The notes below the pieces were generated by a model that did not search any database, was not told where the DNA came from, and saw nothing but the letters and a program-made list of their open reading frames with translations. Position numbers and translations under genes: made by a program. From contig NZ_LT629748.1 of assembly GCF_900105005.1 (NCBI RefSeq), positions 434,001-498,000 on the forward strand: 64,000 bases of DNA, read 5' to 3'. Shown here one piece after another: positions 18,524 through 27,782 of the stretch. The stretch is from Halopseudomonas litoralis (lineage in GTDB: Bacteria > Pseudomonadota > Gammaproteobacteria > Pseudomonadales > Pseudomonadaceae). Numbering within the stretch: the stretch's first letter is position 1; the number at the start of each line of letters is the position of its first letter.

Positions 18524-19783
18524 TTACCAGGTCGGCCTGGTGAAGCGATCTTCGTATAGGATCGCGAACTGATTCATAGCGGCTTTCCAGTCATGTGCCG
18601 CGTTACCCCAGTTGGCAGTGATATTACGTAGCGCCAACCAGATCAACTTCGTCGCGGCCTCATCCGTTGGGAAGTGGCCCCGGGTTTTAATGATCTTACG
18701 CAACTGAGCGTTGATGCTTTCAATCGCATTGGTCGTATAGATCACCTTTCGTATGGCGGGCGGGAACACAAAGAACGGAATGACCCTATCCCACGCACGC
18801 CGCCAGGCTGCTGTGACCGTCGGGTACTGCTTACCCCATGGCCCAGCTTCAAACGCGTCCAAAGCCTGCGCTGCGACCTCGGCGTTGAGCGCCTGATAGA
18901 TGGGCTTGAGAGCTTTGGCCAGCTCTCTGCGCTTGTCCCAGCCTGCATAATCAAGGCTGTTGCGGATCAGATGTACAATGCAGGTCTGCAAGGTGGTATC
19001 CGGGAACACCGCACTCAGGGCTTCAGGTATGCCCTTCAGGCCGTCAGTCACGGCGATCAATATATCTTCTACGCCTCGGGTCTTCAGATCGTTGAACACC
19101 TTCATCCAGAATTTGGCGCCCTCCGTCGTTTCGATCCAGATGCCCAGAATATCCCGTGTACCGTCCGGTAACACCCCAAGCGCTAGGTAAACGGCCTTAT
19201 TGCGAACCAGGCCCTCGTCCCGAATTTTGACCCTCAAGGCATCGAAAAAGATGACCGGGTACATTGGCTCCAAGGGGCGTTGCTGCCAAGCGCTAATCTC
19301 TTCCAATACGGCATCGGTAACCGAACTGATGAAGTCATGAGAAACATCGGTTCCGTACTGCTCGGCCAGGAAGGCTCGGATTTCACGAACCGTCATGCCT
19401 CGGGCATACATGGCAATGATCTTGTCGTCAAAGCCGGTAAAGCGGCGCTCATGCTTGGGAATCAGGATCGGGGCAAAGCTGCCGTCGCGGTCTCGGGGGA
19501 TGTCCAGACGCAGCGGGCCATCATCGGTGAGCACTGTCTTGCCGCTCCGGCCGTTACGCTGGTTGCTCGCCCCCTCTGGGCGCTCAGCACCTTCAGGGTA
19601 GCCAAGGTGATGCCCTAGCTCGGCACCAAGGGCCCGCTCGATCAACGCCTTCTTGAACGCCATCGAGGCATCCTGAATGGCTTCAGCGCTCATCGGACCA
19701 TTGACGAACTGATCAATCAGCTCTTTGGGAATTGCTGGTAGGTCTCGCGGGGTTTCACGCCCCGGCTTCTTCTTGGTCGGCAT
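18524..19783 (-). CDS. IS256-family (mutator type) transposase
   Basis: A 419-residue DDE transposase. The Asp in FFDALRVKIR (about residue 181), the Asp in AVTDGLKGI (about 247) and the Glu in TTNAIESINAQLRK (about 353) form the catalytic triad. The CIVHLIRNSL motif (C/DxxH region) and the N-terminal GRSGKTVLTDDGPLRLDIPRD segment are family hallmarks. No frameshift or internal stop is seen, so it is probably functional. The ATG at 19783 lies 56 bp inside the inner boundary of the right element end. Confidence 0.97.
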   Translation of the reverse strand: MPTKKKPGRETPRDLPAIPKELIDQFVNGPMSAEAIQDASMAFKKALIERALGAELGHHLGYPEGAERPEGASNQRNGRSGKTVLTDDGPLRLDIPRDRDGSFAPILIPKHERRFTGFDDKIIAMYARGMTVREIRAFLAEQYGTDVSHDFISSVTDAVLEEISAWQQRPLEPMYPVIFFDALRVKIRDEGLVRNKAVYLALGVLPDGTRDILGIWIETTEGAKFWMKVFNDLKTRGVEDILIAVTDGLKGIPEALSAVFPDTTLQTCIVHLIRNSLDYAGWDKRRELAKALKPIYQALNAEVAAQALDAFEAGPWGKQYPTVTAAWRRAWDRVIPFFVFPPAIRKVIYTTNAIESINAQLRKIIKTRGHFPTDEAATKLIWLALRNITANWGNAAHDWKAAMNQFAILYEDRFTRPTW

Positions 19784-19811
19784 ACATGCATCCTCTGCTG
19801 CAACATGTTAT

Positions 19812-19839
19812 GCCCAAACACAAAATTTATGACACCCCC
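19812..19839 (-). repeat. IS256-family right terminal inverted repeat
   Basis: Read on the minus strand it begins GGGGGTGTCA and ends GTTTGGGC; pairs with the left repeat at 18464-18491. Confidence 0.85.
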
Positions 19840-19847
19840 CTGCGGAC
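19840..19847. repeat. 8-bp target site duplication, right copy
   Basis: CTGCGGAC, identical to 18456-18463. The interrupted reading frame continues directly after it. Confidence 0.85.
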
Positions 19848-20415
19848 TGGCTTGGGCGGTAGCTTCATTGATCATCCACAAATTCCCCCGCCTCTGGGTT
19901 AAACCCGGCAAAGGCCCCAAGTGGGAACTCAATCGCCGCACCGGCATGATCACACTATTTGAGTACCGCCGGAAAAAGGTCACCGAAAAGCGCGCTCCCT
20001 TCCAAGAGTTCGATGCCTATATCAACACCACCCCCGACCGCCAGGGACTACCAATGAACGGGCTGAGCCTGGAGCACCGTTATGAGGATATCCGCATCTT
20101 CTTCGGTGACATCCAGCCGCCGGACCGCAACACCCAACAACTTTGTGCCCTCTGGGACTTTATCCAGAACTACATGGATACCAGCCGTCCGTTGCCGGAT
20201 GCCCCTTTGTTTGAAGAGCATCGCCGGAACGATCCGACTACGGCTGAACATGACCAAGCCACCGGCCGCAATCCGCGCTATTGGATCGATATGGATGAGG
20301 ACACGTTCAAGAAAGAGCAGATGCTGATGCGGAGTCGGGTAAACGTGATCAATACCTTCAGCCGCACCAACCTGATGGCGCAATACGTGGAATATCGCGT
20401 GTAATCTGATTACTC

Positions 20416-20443
20416 ACAAAAAGCCCGGCTCACCGGGCTTTCT
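20416..20443. terminator. Bidirectional terminator between immunity pseudogene and dapD
   Basis: An 8-bp stem AAGCCCGG/CCGGGCTT (20421-20428 and 20433-20440) with a CTCA loop. On the minus strand the stem runs into a TTTTT tract (20416-20422), so it best serves dapD; on the plus strand a shorter T-rich tail follows. It separates the T6SS island from the conserved block. Confidence 0.8.
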
Positions 20444-20448
20444 GTTAC

Positions 20449-21483
20449 TCAGTTATGCGCATGCAATATCCCATTCAACTGAATGGCGCTCTTATTGGTT
20501 TTGCACTCGATCGAGCCGGTCTGTGAGTTGCGGCGGAACAGCAGATCGGGTTGGTTGGCGAGGCTGCGGGCCTTGATGATTTCCACCAGGTTGTCGGCGT
20601 CGTCCAGCAGCGCGACCTTGAGGCCGGCGGTGATGTACAGGCCGGCTTCCACGGTGCAGCGGTCACCCAAGGGGATGCCGATGCCGGCGTTGGCACCGAT
20701 CAGACAGCCTTCACCCACTGAGATGACGATATTGCCGCCGCCGGAGAGGGTGCCCATGGTTGAGCAACCTCCACCCAGGTCCGAGCCCTTTCCAACAAAG
20801 ACGCCGGCGGAGATCCGGCCTTCGACCATGCTGGTGCCTGCGGTGCCGGCATTGAAGTTGATAAAACCTTCATGCATGACGGTGGTGCCCTCACCAACAT
20901 AGGCGCCCAGACGTACGCGAGCGGTATCGGCGATACGGACGCCGCTGGGTACGACGTAGTTGGTCATGAGCGGAAACTTGTCGATGCTGTTCACCTGCAG
21001 GTCGCGCCCCTGCAATCTGGCAGCCAGCTGGCGCTGGGGCAGCTCAAGCAGATCTATTGCGCCTTCATCGGTCCAGGCTACGTTTGGCAGCAGCGGGAAC
21101 AGGCCGGCCAGCACCACTTCATGGGGCTTGACCAGACGGTGGGACAGCAGATGCAGCTTGAGGTAGGCGCCGGGTGTGGTGATCGGTGCGTCATCGGTTT
21201 CAAGGATGGTCGCCACCAGCGGGCGGGTGCTGCTTTCAAGCTGAATGGCCAATGCGCCGAGCTCGGCAAAGCCTGCATCGCAGAGAGCTTTGCCCAGTAC
21301 GGCGCACTGGCTGGCGTTCAGGCTGATAGCCTTGTTGCCGCCGGTGTAGCCGAGCTGCTCGGCGAACACGGCTATCATCCGCGGCTCGGGATTCAGGATG
21401 GGTTGAGGGTAATACACCTCCAACCAATCGCCGGCGCTATTCTGGGTGCCGATACCCAGGGCCAGACTGAAGCTGTCACTCAT
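20449..21483 (-). CDS. dapD: Tetrahydrodipicolinate N-succinyltransferase
   Basis: A 344-residue enzyme that transfers succinyl from succinyl-CoA to tetrahydrodipicolinate in the lysine/DAP pathway. The C-terminal half is a left-handed beta helix made of hexapeptide repeats (VRIADTARVRLGAYVGEGT, then IGANAGIGIPLGD). This 344-residue form is the Pseudomonas type, longer than the E. coli enzyme. The ATG at 21483 has AAAGGAA 6 nt upstream. A terminator lies 8 bp after its stop. The ArsC-like gene and dapC lie upstream on the same strand. Confidence 0.96.
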   Translation of the reverse strand: MSDSFSLALGIGTQNSAGDWLEVYYPQPILNPEPRMIAVFAEQLGYTGGNKAISLNASQCAVLGKALCDAGFAELGALAIQLESSTRPLVATILETDDAPITTPGAYLKLHLLSHRLVKPHEVVLAGLFPLLPNVAWTDEGAIDLLELPQRQLAARLQGRDLQVNSIDKFPLMTNYVVPSGVRIADTARVRLGAYVGEGTTVMHEGFINFNAGTAGTSMVEGRISAGVFVGKGSDLGGGCSTMGTLSGGGNIVISVGEGCLIGANAGIGIPLGDRCTVEAGLYITAGLKVALLDDADNLVEIIKARSLANQPDLLFRRNSQTGSIECKTNKSAIQLNGILHAHN

Positions 21484-21506
21484 TCGGTGTTCCTTTGTGC
21501 ATGGAG

Positions 21507-21848
21507 TCAGAAGGCAGCGGCATACAGGTCGGGCTTGAAACCGACCAGACGCTGTGAGCCGATATCCAGTACCGGTCTTTTTATCATGGAAGGATTGGCT
21601 TGCATCAGGGCGACGGCCTTGTCTTGATCGATGTCCTGTTTGTCGGCATCGTTGAGCTTGCGGAAGGTCGTGCCCTGGCGGTTGAGGATTTTCTGCCAGC
21701 CGTGCTCGGTGCACCAGGCATGCAGACGGGCGGCATCGATACCTTCCTTCTTGTAGTCATGGAAGTGATATTCGACGCCATGCTCATCCAGCCAGGTACG
21801 GGCTTTTTTCATGGTGTCGCAAGCTTTGATGCCATACAGGGTAATCAT
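21507..21848 (-). CDS. ArsC-family reductase (YffB/Spx-like)
   Basis: A 113-residue thioredoxin-fold protein. The N-terminus ITLYGIKACDTMKKA has a single Cys (residue 10) in place of the CX2C of glutaredoxins, and KRPVLDIG supplies the ArsC-fold cis-proline. It resembles YffB, a glutathione-linked ArsC-like protein whose substrate is unresolved. It sits between dapD and dapC, 2 bp after dapC, and this placement is conserved in Pseudomonas. It probably does not reduce arsenate. Confidence 0.9.
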   Translation of the reverse strand: MITLYGIKACDTMKKARTWLDEHGVEYHFHDYKKEGIDAARLHAWCTEHGWQKILNRQGTTFRKLNDADKQDIDQDKAVALMQANPSMIKRPVLDIGSQRLVGFKPDLYAAAF

Positions 21849-21850
21849 GC

Positions 21851-23047
21851 TCAGAGGCTCCTGATAAAAGTCCGAATACGTTGGGCGGCTTCGATGCAGT
21901 CGGCCAGCGGCGCGACCAGCGCCAGGCGTACACGGCCCGCGCCGGGGTTGTGGCCGTCGACTTCGCGGGACAGGTAGCGCCCCGGTACGACAGCCACGTT
22001 CTGCTCGGCCAGCAGGCGGCGGGTGAAGGTTTCGTCATCGATGGGCGTGGCCGGCCACAGATAGAAGCCGGCGTCCGGGCGCTGGATGTCCAGTACGTCG
22101 CCAAGAATATCCAGCACCGCGTCGAACTTGGCCTGGTACAGGGCGCGGTTGGCCGCTACGTGCTCTTCATCCTGCCACGCTGTGAGGCTGGCCAATTGGA
22201 CGTGAATCGGCATGGCACAGCCGTGATAGGTTCGATAGGTAAGGTAGGGGCCAAGCAGGCTGGCGTCACCGGCGACAAACCCCGAGCGCAGGCCGGGCAG
22301 GTTGGAGCGCTTGGACAGGCTGTGAAACACCACGCAGCGGGAAAAATCTGTGCGTCCCAGGCTGGCGCAGGCCTGCAGCAGCCCGACCGGGGCTGGTTGG
22401 TCCGGTGCGTAGATTTCGCTGTAACATTCATCCGAGGCGATAACGAAATCATGTTCGTCCGCCAGTCCGATCAGTTTCTGCAGTGTTGCCAGCGGGATGA
22501 CCGCGCCGGTGGGGTTGCCGGGCGAGCAGATGAACAGCAGTTGGCAGCGGCGCCAGATGTCTGCCGGGACCTTGTCGAAATCAGGGACAAAACCATCGGC
22601 TGGATTGCAGGCCAGATAGTGAGGCTGCACACCAGCGAGGAACGCGGCGCCTTCATAGATCTGATAGAAGGGGTTGGGGCTGACCACCAGTCCCTCTGGG
22701 TCACGCTGCACCACGGCCTGGGTGAATGAAAACAACGCCTCGCGGGTGCCGGTGACGGGCAATACATGCCGATCAGCATCGAGCATGCCAGCAGGTAACT
22801 GGAAGCGTTGACTTAGCCAGTCGACAATACCCTGGCGCAGCTGCGGCAGGCCGGCGGTGGAAGGATAGGTGGCCGCTTTGTCCAGATTGGCGGCAAGGGC
22901 TTCCAGTACCAGCGCCGGGGAGTCATGTTTCGGTTCGCCGATGGACAGAGCGATCGGTGCCAGCTCCGGGTTGGGCGTGATATCGGCGAGCAGCGCCCGC
23001 AGCTTTTCAAAGGGGTAGGGCTGCAGGCGTTGCAGGTCAAGATTCAT
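21851..23047 (-). CDS. dapC: Succinyldiaminopimelate transaminase
   Basis: A 398-residue fold-type I PLP aminotransferase. The N-terminus is NLDLQRLQPYPFEKLRALL. The phosphate-binding and PLP-lysine region is SLSKRSNLPGLRSG, with SDECYSEIY preceding it and the substrate-binding Arg in GRVRLALV near the C-terminus. The ATG at 23047 gives the normal start; a longer frame to 23104 adds a non-homologous tail. It converts N-succinyl-2-amino-6-ketopimelate in the pathway that uses the DapD product, which fits its place beside dapD. Confidence 0.94.
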   Translation of the reverse strand: MNLDLQRLQPYPFEKLRALLADITPNPELAPIALSIGEPKHDSPALVLEALAANLDKAATYPSTAGLPQLRQGIVDWLSQRFQLPAGMLDADRHVLPVTGTREALFSFTQAVVQRDPEGLVVSPNPFYQIYEGAAFLAGVQPHYLACNPADGFVPDFDKVPADIWRRCQLLFICSPGNPTGAVIPLATLQKLIGLADEHDFVIASDECYSEIYAPDQPAPVGLLQACASLGRTDFSRCVVFHSLSKRSNLPGLRSGFVAGDASLLGPYLTYRTYHGCAMPIHVQLASLTAWQDEEHVAANRALYQAKFDAVLDILGDVLDIQRPDAGFYLWPATPIDDETFTRRLLAEQNVAVVPGRYLSREVDGHNPGAGRVRLALVAPLADCIEAAQRIRTFIRSL

Positions 23048-23060
23048 CCAGTTCGGGTCC

Positions 23061-25754
23061 TTAAATATCCATTGATTGCGGCATATTGTTTTCTCTGGTG
23101 CCATAGCTCAGTGTGCGGATGATGGTGTTCTGCAGCCGTTCGCACAATAGCGGGTCAGACAAGGGTTGATTGTCCGCATCAGTGATCACAAAAACGTCAT
23201 CCACGCGCTCACCCAGGGTGACGATCCGGGCATTTTGCACGCTGATGTCGAAATCCAGAAATATTTTCCCCATTTTTGCCAGCAGACCGGGGCGGTCGGG
23301 TGCACTCAGTTCGAGAATAGTGTGCTGTGCGCTGTGGTCGGTGAAGATGGTGACTTCAGGGTCGAAGGCAAAATGCTTGAGCTGACGCGGCACCCGGCGC
23401 TGGATGATCGCCGGGTAGGCGTCCGGATCGGACAGCGCCTCCAGCAGGCCGCGCTTGATTTCGCGAATGCGTTCGGGATTGTCGCCGATCGGGCCGCCAT
23501 CGGCGTCCAATACTATATAGGTGTCGAGGCTGAATCGATTGCTGGTGGTGATGATGCGGGCATCCTGAATACTCAGGTTGAGTTGGTCCATGGCCGCAGC
23601 GGTTACTGCGAACTGATCATGCTGTTCAGGCGTATAGAGAAATATCTGCGTGGCGCCTTCGAATTCACGCTGGGCGGTTTCCTTGATCAACACCAGAGGG
23701 CCGCGATGTTCAGGGTGCTGAGCGATGGCTTCGGTATGCCAGGCAATGTCGCTGGCGGTGTGACGTAGAAAGTAATCCTCGCCCAGCTGTGTCCACAGGG
23801 CCTCGACATCCTCTTCATCAATGCCGCTGCGCACCAGAATATCCATGGCGGCGTGCTGGGTGTCGGCAATCTGTTGCGCACGGTTGGGCGGGTTGTCGAG
23901 GCCGCGGCGCAGAGCGCGTTTGGTTTCGGTGTACAGCTGGCGCAGCAGCGAGGCGCGCCAGGAATTCCATAGCGTCGGATTGGTCGCGTTGATGTCTGCA
24001 ATGGTCAGCACGTACAGGTAATCCAGGCGCACCTGGTTACCCAGCTGCACGGCAAAGTCATGGATCACCTCTGGATCGGAAATGTCCTTGCGCTGGGCGG
24101 TGGTGGACATGATCAGATGGTGCTCCACCAGCCAGCTGACTAGGTGGGTATCCCAGGCGGGCAGTTTGTGACGCTGGCAGAACAGGGTTGCATCCAGTGC
24201 GCCAAGCTCGGAATGATCGCCACCGCGGCCCTTGGCAATGTCGTGATACAGCCCGGCCATGTACAGAAGGTCAGGCTTGGGCAGACGGCAGAAGATCTTC
24301 CAGGCCAGCGGGTACTTTTCCTGATAATCGGGGCGACCCAGTTTGCGCAGATGCTTGATCAGGTTCAGGGTGTGCGCATCCACGGTATAAATGTGGAACA
24401 GGTCATGTTGCATCTGACCGACGATGCGCCCGAACTCCGGCAGATAGCGCCCGAGAATGCCATAGCGGTTCATGCGTCTCAGGTTGCGGTGCACGCCCTC
24501 GCGGCAGCGCAGCAGTTCGACGAACAGGCTGGTATTGCGGATGTCGCTGCGAAAGTCGTCATCGATCAGGTGACGATGATCGCGCAGCAGCCGGATGCTG
24601 TCTGCGCGAACGCCGCGGATTTCCTGATGCTGAGCCATCAGCACGAAGATCTCCAGCAGGGCGAAAGGGGTGCGCTTGAATACCTGCGGGTGCGTTACCT
24701 CGATATAGTGGTTGCGCACCTGAAAGCGGCTGTTGAGCGGTTGGATGTCCGCCGACTCGGCATCGCGCAGCAGGATTTCTTCAAAATGTTGCATCAGCAG
24801 GTCGTTCAGCTCCGACAGTGACATGACGATGCGGTAGTACTTCTGCATGAAGCGCTCGACTGCCAGCTTGGCATCGTTGTCCTCGAAGCCGAACAGGCGC
24901 GCCAGGGCGCGCTGGTGATCGAACAGCAGGCGATCCTCGGCGCGGCCGGCGAGGGTATGCAGGGCAAAGCGTACTTGCCAGAGGAATGCCCGGCCACCGG
25001 CCAGAATGTTGTATTCGGGCTCATTTAGAAAGCCCTGGCCGACCAGCTCACGCAGGTTGCTGGTACCGAAATGGCGCAGCGCGACCCAGCCGATGGTCTG
25101 GATATCGCGCAGTCCGCCGGGGGAGCTTTTGACGTTGGGCTCGAGGTTGTATTCGGTATCGTTGAACTTGGCATGCCGATCGTGTTGCTCGGCGCGCTTG
25201 GCGCGGAAGAACTCCGCGCTGGTCCACATGTGCTGCGGTCCGACGGCTTCGAGCATGGCTTGGCGCAGGGACTCATCACCGACCAGCAGCCGCGACTCCA
25301 TGAGATTGGTTATCACGGTGACGTCGGCGCGTGCTTCCTGCTGACATTCGCTGACCGTCCTGACGCTCTGACCGACCTCCAGACCGATATCCCAGAGCAG
25401 AGTGAGAAACTGGCTGATGGCCTCGTTGTAGCGATCGCCGCTGCCATCGCGTAGCAGGATGAGCAGGTCGATGTCAGAATGCGGATGCAACTCGCCACGC
25501 CCATAACCTCCGCCCGCCAATAGTGCGATATCGGGATCGTCGGGGCAGGCGAGGGCGCTCCAGGCCTGACGCAGAATCTGGTCGGTGAACCAGGCTCGAT
25601 CGTGGATCAGTTTGTGAATGTCACGGCCGCCCTCGAAACGGGCCTGCAATACTTCACTGGCATGCCGCAGGGCTTTCTTGAAGGCAGGAATCGGGCTTCG
25701 CTTGAGAGCCAGATCAGCCTTGAACTGGCTTGGGTCAAACAGTTCGTGATCCAC
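23061..25754 (-). CDS. glnD: Bifunctional PII uridylyltransferase / uridylyl-removing enzyme
   Basis: An 897-residue nitrogen sensor. The nucleotidyltransferase motif [19 protein letters not shown] lies near residues 82-100, the HD phosphohydrolase site [13 protein letters not shown] near 505-518, and two C-terminal ACT domains bind glutamine (the last begins near [17 protein letters not shown]). It uridylylates PII under nitrogen limitation and removes UMP under excess. Start is a GTG at 25754 with GAGGA 8 nt upstream. It lies between map and dapC as in other Pseudomonas. Confidence 0.97.
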   Translation of the reverse strand: MDHELFDPSQFKADLALKRSPIPAFKKALRHASEVLQARFEGGRDIHKLIHDRAWFTDQILRQAWSALACPDDPDIALLAGGGYGRGELHPHSDIDLLILLRDGSGDRYNEAISQFLTLLWDIGLEVGQSVRTVSECQQEARADVTVITNLMESRLLVGDESLRQAMLEAVGPQHMWTSAEFFRAKRAEQHDRHAKFNDTEYNLEPNVKSSPGGLRDIQTIGWVALRHFGTSNLRELVGQGFLNEPEYNILAGGRAFLWQVRFALHTLAGRAEDRLLFDHQRALARLFGFEDNDAKLAVERFMQKYYRIVMSLSELNDLLMQHFEEILLRDAESADIQPLNSRFQVRNHYIEVTHPQVFKRTPFALLEIFVLMAQHQEIRGVRADSIRLLRDHRHLIDDDFRSDIRNTSLFVELLRCREGVHRNLRRMNRYGILGRYLPEFGRIVGQMQHDLFHIYTVDAHTLNLIKHLRKLGRPDYQEKYPLAWKIFCRLPKPDLLYMAGLYHDIAKGRGGDHSELGALDATLFCQRHKLPAWDTHLVSWLVEHHLIMSTTAQRKDISDPEVIHDFAVQLGNQVRLDYLYVLTIADINATNPTLWNSWRASLLRQLYTETKRALRRGLDNPPNRAQQIADTQHAAMDILVRSGIDEEDVEALWTQLGEDYFLRHTASDIAWHTEAIAQHPEHRGPLVLIKETAQREFEGATQIFLYTPEQHDQFAVTAAAMDQLNLSIQDARIITTSNRFSLDTYIVLDADGGPIGDNPERIREIKRGLLEALSDPDAYPAIIQRRVPRQLKHFAFDPEVTIFTDHSAQHTILELSAPDRPGLLAKMGKIFLDFDISVQNARIVTLGERVDDVFVITDADNQPLSDPLLCERLQNTIIRTLSYGTRENNMPQSMDI

Positions 25755-25796
25755 AATGATTCCTCGCGACGTTCGCTTGCTGCGTTTCTCAGAGGC

Positions 25797-26585
25797 TCAA
25801 CGGAAGCTTTCTTCCTTGCGCAATGTCAGTACTTCATAACCATCTGCAGTGACCAGGATGGTGTGCTCCCACTGCGCCGACAGTTTGCGGTCCTTGGTGA
25901 TCGCGGTCCACCCATCACCCAGCAGGCGGGTTTCTGCGCGGCCCTGGTTGAGCATGGGTTCGATGGTGAAGATCATGCCTTCCTTCAATTCAAGGCCGGT
26001 GCCGGCCTTGCCGTAATGCAGTACCTGCGGCTCTTCGTGGAACACTTTGCCGATGCCGTGACCACAATAATCGCGTACCACGCTGAAACGGTTGGCATGG
26101 GCGTGATCCTGGATGATCTGACCAATATCTCCCAGCCGCGCGCCGGGACGGACCACGGATATGCCTTTATACAGGCATTCCTGAGTAACCCGCGACAGGC
26201 GTGCAACCCACTCCGGCGTCTCGCCAACATGGAACATCTTGCTGGTATCGCCGTGGTAGCCGTCCTTGATGACGGTGATGTCGATGTTCATCGCATCGCC
26301 GTTTTTCAGCGGCTTGTCGTTGGGGATGCCGTGGCAGACCACATGGTTGAGCGAGGTGCAGATGGATTTGGGGAATGGGATGCGGCCGTGGCCGCCGCCG
26401 TAGTTCAGCGGCGCGGGAATGGCCTTCTGTTCATTGACGATAAAGTCATGGCAACGCTGGTTCAGCTCATCGGTGGTAACACCCGGCTTGACGTACTCCC
26501 CGATCATCTCCAGCACTTCAGCAGCCAGGCGGCCGGCGACGCGCATGCCGGCGATATCTTCGGGGGTCTTGATGGATACGCTCAT
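25797..26585 (-). CDS. map: Methionine aminopeptidase type I
   Basis: A 262-residue dinuclear metallopeptidase that removes the initiator methionine. Metal ligands are visible in NIDITVIKDGYHGDTSKMF (two Asp), YCGHGIGKVFHEEPQ (His), MIFTIEPM (Glu) and the final Glu of QWEHTILVT. Cytoplasmic and essential. It is divergent from rpsB, the usual arrangement in Pseudomonas and enterics, with a gap of about 300 bp between the two start codons. Confidence 0.97.
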   Translation of the reverse strand: MSVSIKTPEDIAGMRVAGRLAAEVLEMIGEYVKPGVTTDELNQRCHDFIVNEQKAIPAPLNYGGGHGRIPFPKSICTSLNHVVCHGIPNDKPLKNGDAMNIDITVIKDGYHGDTSKMFHVGETPEWVARLSRVTQECLYKGISVVRPGARLGDIGQIIQDHAHANRFSVVRDYCGHGIGKVFHEEPQVLHYGKAGTGLELKEGMIFTIEPMLNQGRAETRLLGDGWTAITKDRKLSAQWEHTILVTADGYEVLTLRKEESFR

Positions 26586-26718
26586 GAGGGGGAATTCTCT
26601 CGTCTTGCCACGCCGACTGGCGTGCGAAATGGATGAAACGTCAACAGACCCCGGAGTTTATCAGATAGAACAGAGAGCTGGGGATGCTGAGCCAGAGCTG
26701 CCATTCGGCACGACGCTC

Positions 26719-26748
26719 TTTATCTGAGCGGGCAGTCTGTGGTATAAA
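26719..26748 (+). promoter_or_regulatory. Candidate rpsB-tsf promoter
   Basis: TATAAA at 26743-26748 preceded by TGTGG and followed by a GC-rich discriminator (GCGCCGCGC). A poor -35 (TTTATC, 26719-26724) lies 18 bp upstream. A GC discriminator is typical of ribosomal promoters under stringent control. Confidence 0.5.
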
Positions 26749-26825
26749 GCGCCGCGCCTGAACAAACAGCGGATCTTTCTGCATCAGGCATTACTTAATC
26801 CGCACACGTATCGACACGTTGTCCT

Positions 26826-26890
26826 GGGTGCCCTTCGGGGTTGGATGGCGGGATATGTGGAGGCTCAACCCGATATAATTTATGGAGTTA
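26826..26890 (+). promoter_or_regulatory. Candidate S2-binding leader of rpsB
   Basis: The last 70 nt before rpsB can form a stem GGGTTG/CAACCC (26838-26843 and 26866-26871) with a small CCC-TTC-GGG hairpin just before it. Gammaproteobacterial rpsB messages carry a structured leader through which S2 represses its own operon. The assignment is by position and fold, not by alignment. Confidence 0.45.
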
Positions 26891-26892
26891 TC

Positions 26893-27633
26893 ATGACCCA
26901 AGTTTCCATGCGTGACATGTTGAAGGCCGGTGCGCACTTCGGCCACCAGACCCGTTACTGGAACCCGAAAATGGGCAAGTTCATTTTCGGCGCTCGCAAC
27001 AAGATTCACATCATCAACCTGGAAAAGACCATGCCGATGCTCCACGAAGCCCTGAGCTTTGTGGAAAAACTGGCCAGCGGCAAGAACAAGCTGCTGTTCG
27101 TTGGTACCAAGCGCGCTGCCAGCAAGATCATTGCTGATGAAGCCACTCGTGCCGGCATGCCCTACGTTGACCACCGCTGGCTCGGCGGCATGCTGACCAA
27201 CTACAAGACCATCCGTCAGTCCATCAAGCGACTGCGTGACCTGGAAGTCCAGGCTCAGGACGGCACCTTCACCAAGCTGACCAAGAAAGAAGCACTGATG
27301 CGCAGCCGTGATCTGGAAAAACTGGATCGTGGCCTGGGCGGTATCAAGGACATGGGCGGCCTGCCTGACGCCCTCTTCGTCATCGACGTTGAGCACGAGC
27401 GTATTGCCATCACCGAAGCCAACAAGCTGGGCATCCCGGTCATCGGCATCGTTGACACCAACAGCAGCCCTGACGGCATCGACTATGTCATTCCGGGTAA
27501 CGATGACGCCATTCGCGCCATCAAGCTGTACGCCGGCGCAATGGCTGATGCCGTACTGCGTGGCAAGAACAATGGCGGCGTCGACGAGTTCGTCGAGGAA
27601 GCTGCTCCTGCGTCCGAGGCCTCCGAAGGCTGA
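26893..27633 (+). CDS. rpsB: 30S ribosomal protein S2
   Basis: A 246-residue ribosomal protein starting [19 protein letters not shown], with the family motifs [13 protein letters not shown] and [17 protein letters not shown]. The ATG at 26893 has GGAG 6 nt upstream; an earlier start at 26845 would add a non-homologous leader peptide. It is the first gene of the rpsB-tsf operon, with a partial terminator between it and tsf. Confidence 0.98.
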   Translation: MTQVSMRDMLKAGAHFGHQTRYWNPKMGKFIFGARNKIHIINLEKTMPMLHEALSFVEKLASGKNKLLFVGTKRAASKIIADEATRAGMPYVDHRWLGGMLTNYKTIRQSIKRLRDLEVQAQDGTFTKLTKKEALMRSRDLEKLDRGLGGIKDMGGLPDALFVIDVEHERIAITEANKLGIPVIGIVDTNSSPDGIDYVIPGNDDAIRAIKLYAGAMADAVLRGKNNGGVDEFVEEAAPASEASEG

Positions 27634-27664
27634 GCAGGAATCGGCGCAGGTTGATGCCGTATTC

Positions 27665-27689
27665 AAAAAGGGGGCCATGCCCCCTTTTT
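27665..27689 (+). terminator. Intrinsic terminator between rpsB and tsf
   Basis: A 10-bp stem AAAAAGGGGG/CCCCCTTTTT with a 5-nt loop. It sits in the rpsB-tsf gap where an attenuating terminator is known in other gammaproteobacteria, lowering tsf transcription relative to rpsB. Confidence 0.8.
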
Positions 27690-27782
27690 GCACTATGTTG
27701 AATGCAACATCTTGAAAGCAACATGATGAGGCTGCCCAGGTGATCGGGTAGCTGCCAATCAAGCAAGTCAGAGGAAAAATTC

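Larger units (their letters stand above)
18464..19839. mobile_element. IS256-family insertion sequence, complete (1376 bp)
   Basis: Bounded by 28-bp imperfect terminal inverted repeats (18464-18491 and 19812-19839, 22 of 28 positions identical) and flanked by the 8-bp duplication CTGCGGAC. It carries one intact mutator-type transposase on the minus strand, opposite to the disrupted host gene. Length and structure fit IS256 family members. The element appears complete and possibly active. Confidence 0.92.
17986..20404 (+). pseudogene. Second DUF6708-type immunity gene split by an IS256-family element
   Basis: The 5' part (17986-18463) and the 3' part (19848-20404) join in one frame when the element and one copy of the 8-bp target duplication are removed. 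The junction then reads LFLLPCGLAWAVASLI, a membrane helix, and the product is 344 residues, close to the intact neighbour (333). Membrane stretches lie near residues 109-130 and 143-172. The 3' part carries YRRKKV and ends in NLMAQYVEYRV. No other lesion is visible, so the insertion is recent and loss of function comes from the element alone. The ATG at 17986 has only a weak ribosome site. Confidence 0.8.

Noticed and set aside
17938..18543. 201-codon frame running from the immunity gene into the IS
   Set aside because: Its last 27 codons are IS sequence; it is a by-product of the insertion and not a native gene.
19805..20404. 199-codon frame starting inside the IS
   Set aside because: Its first codons lie within the element; the rest is the 3' half of the interrupted immunity gene.
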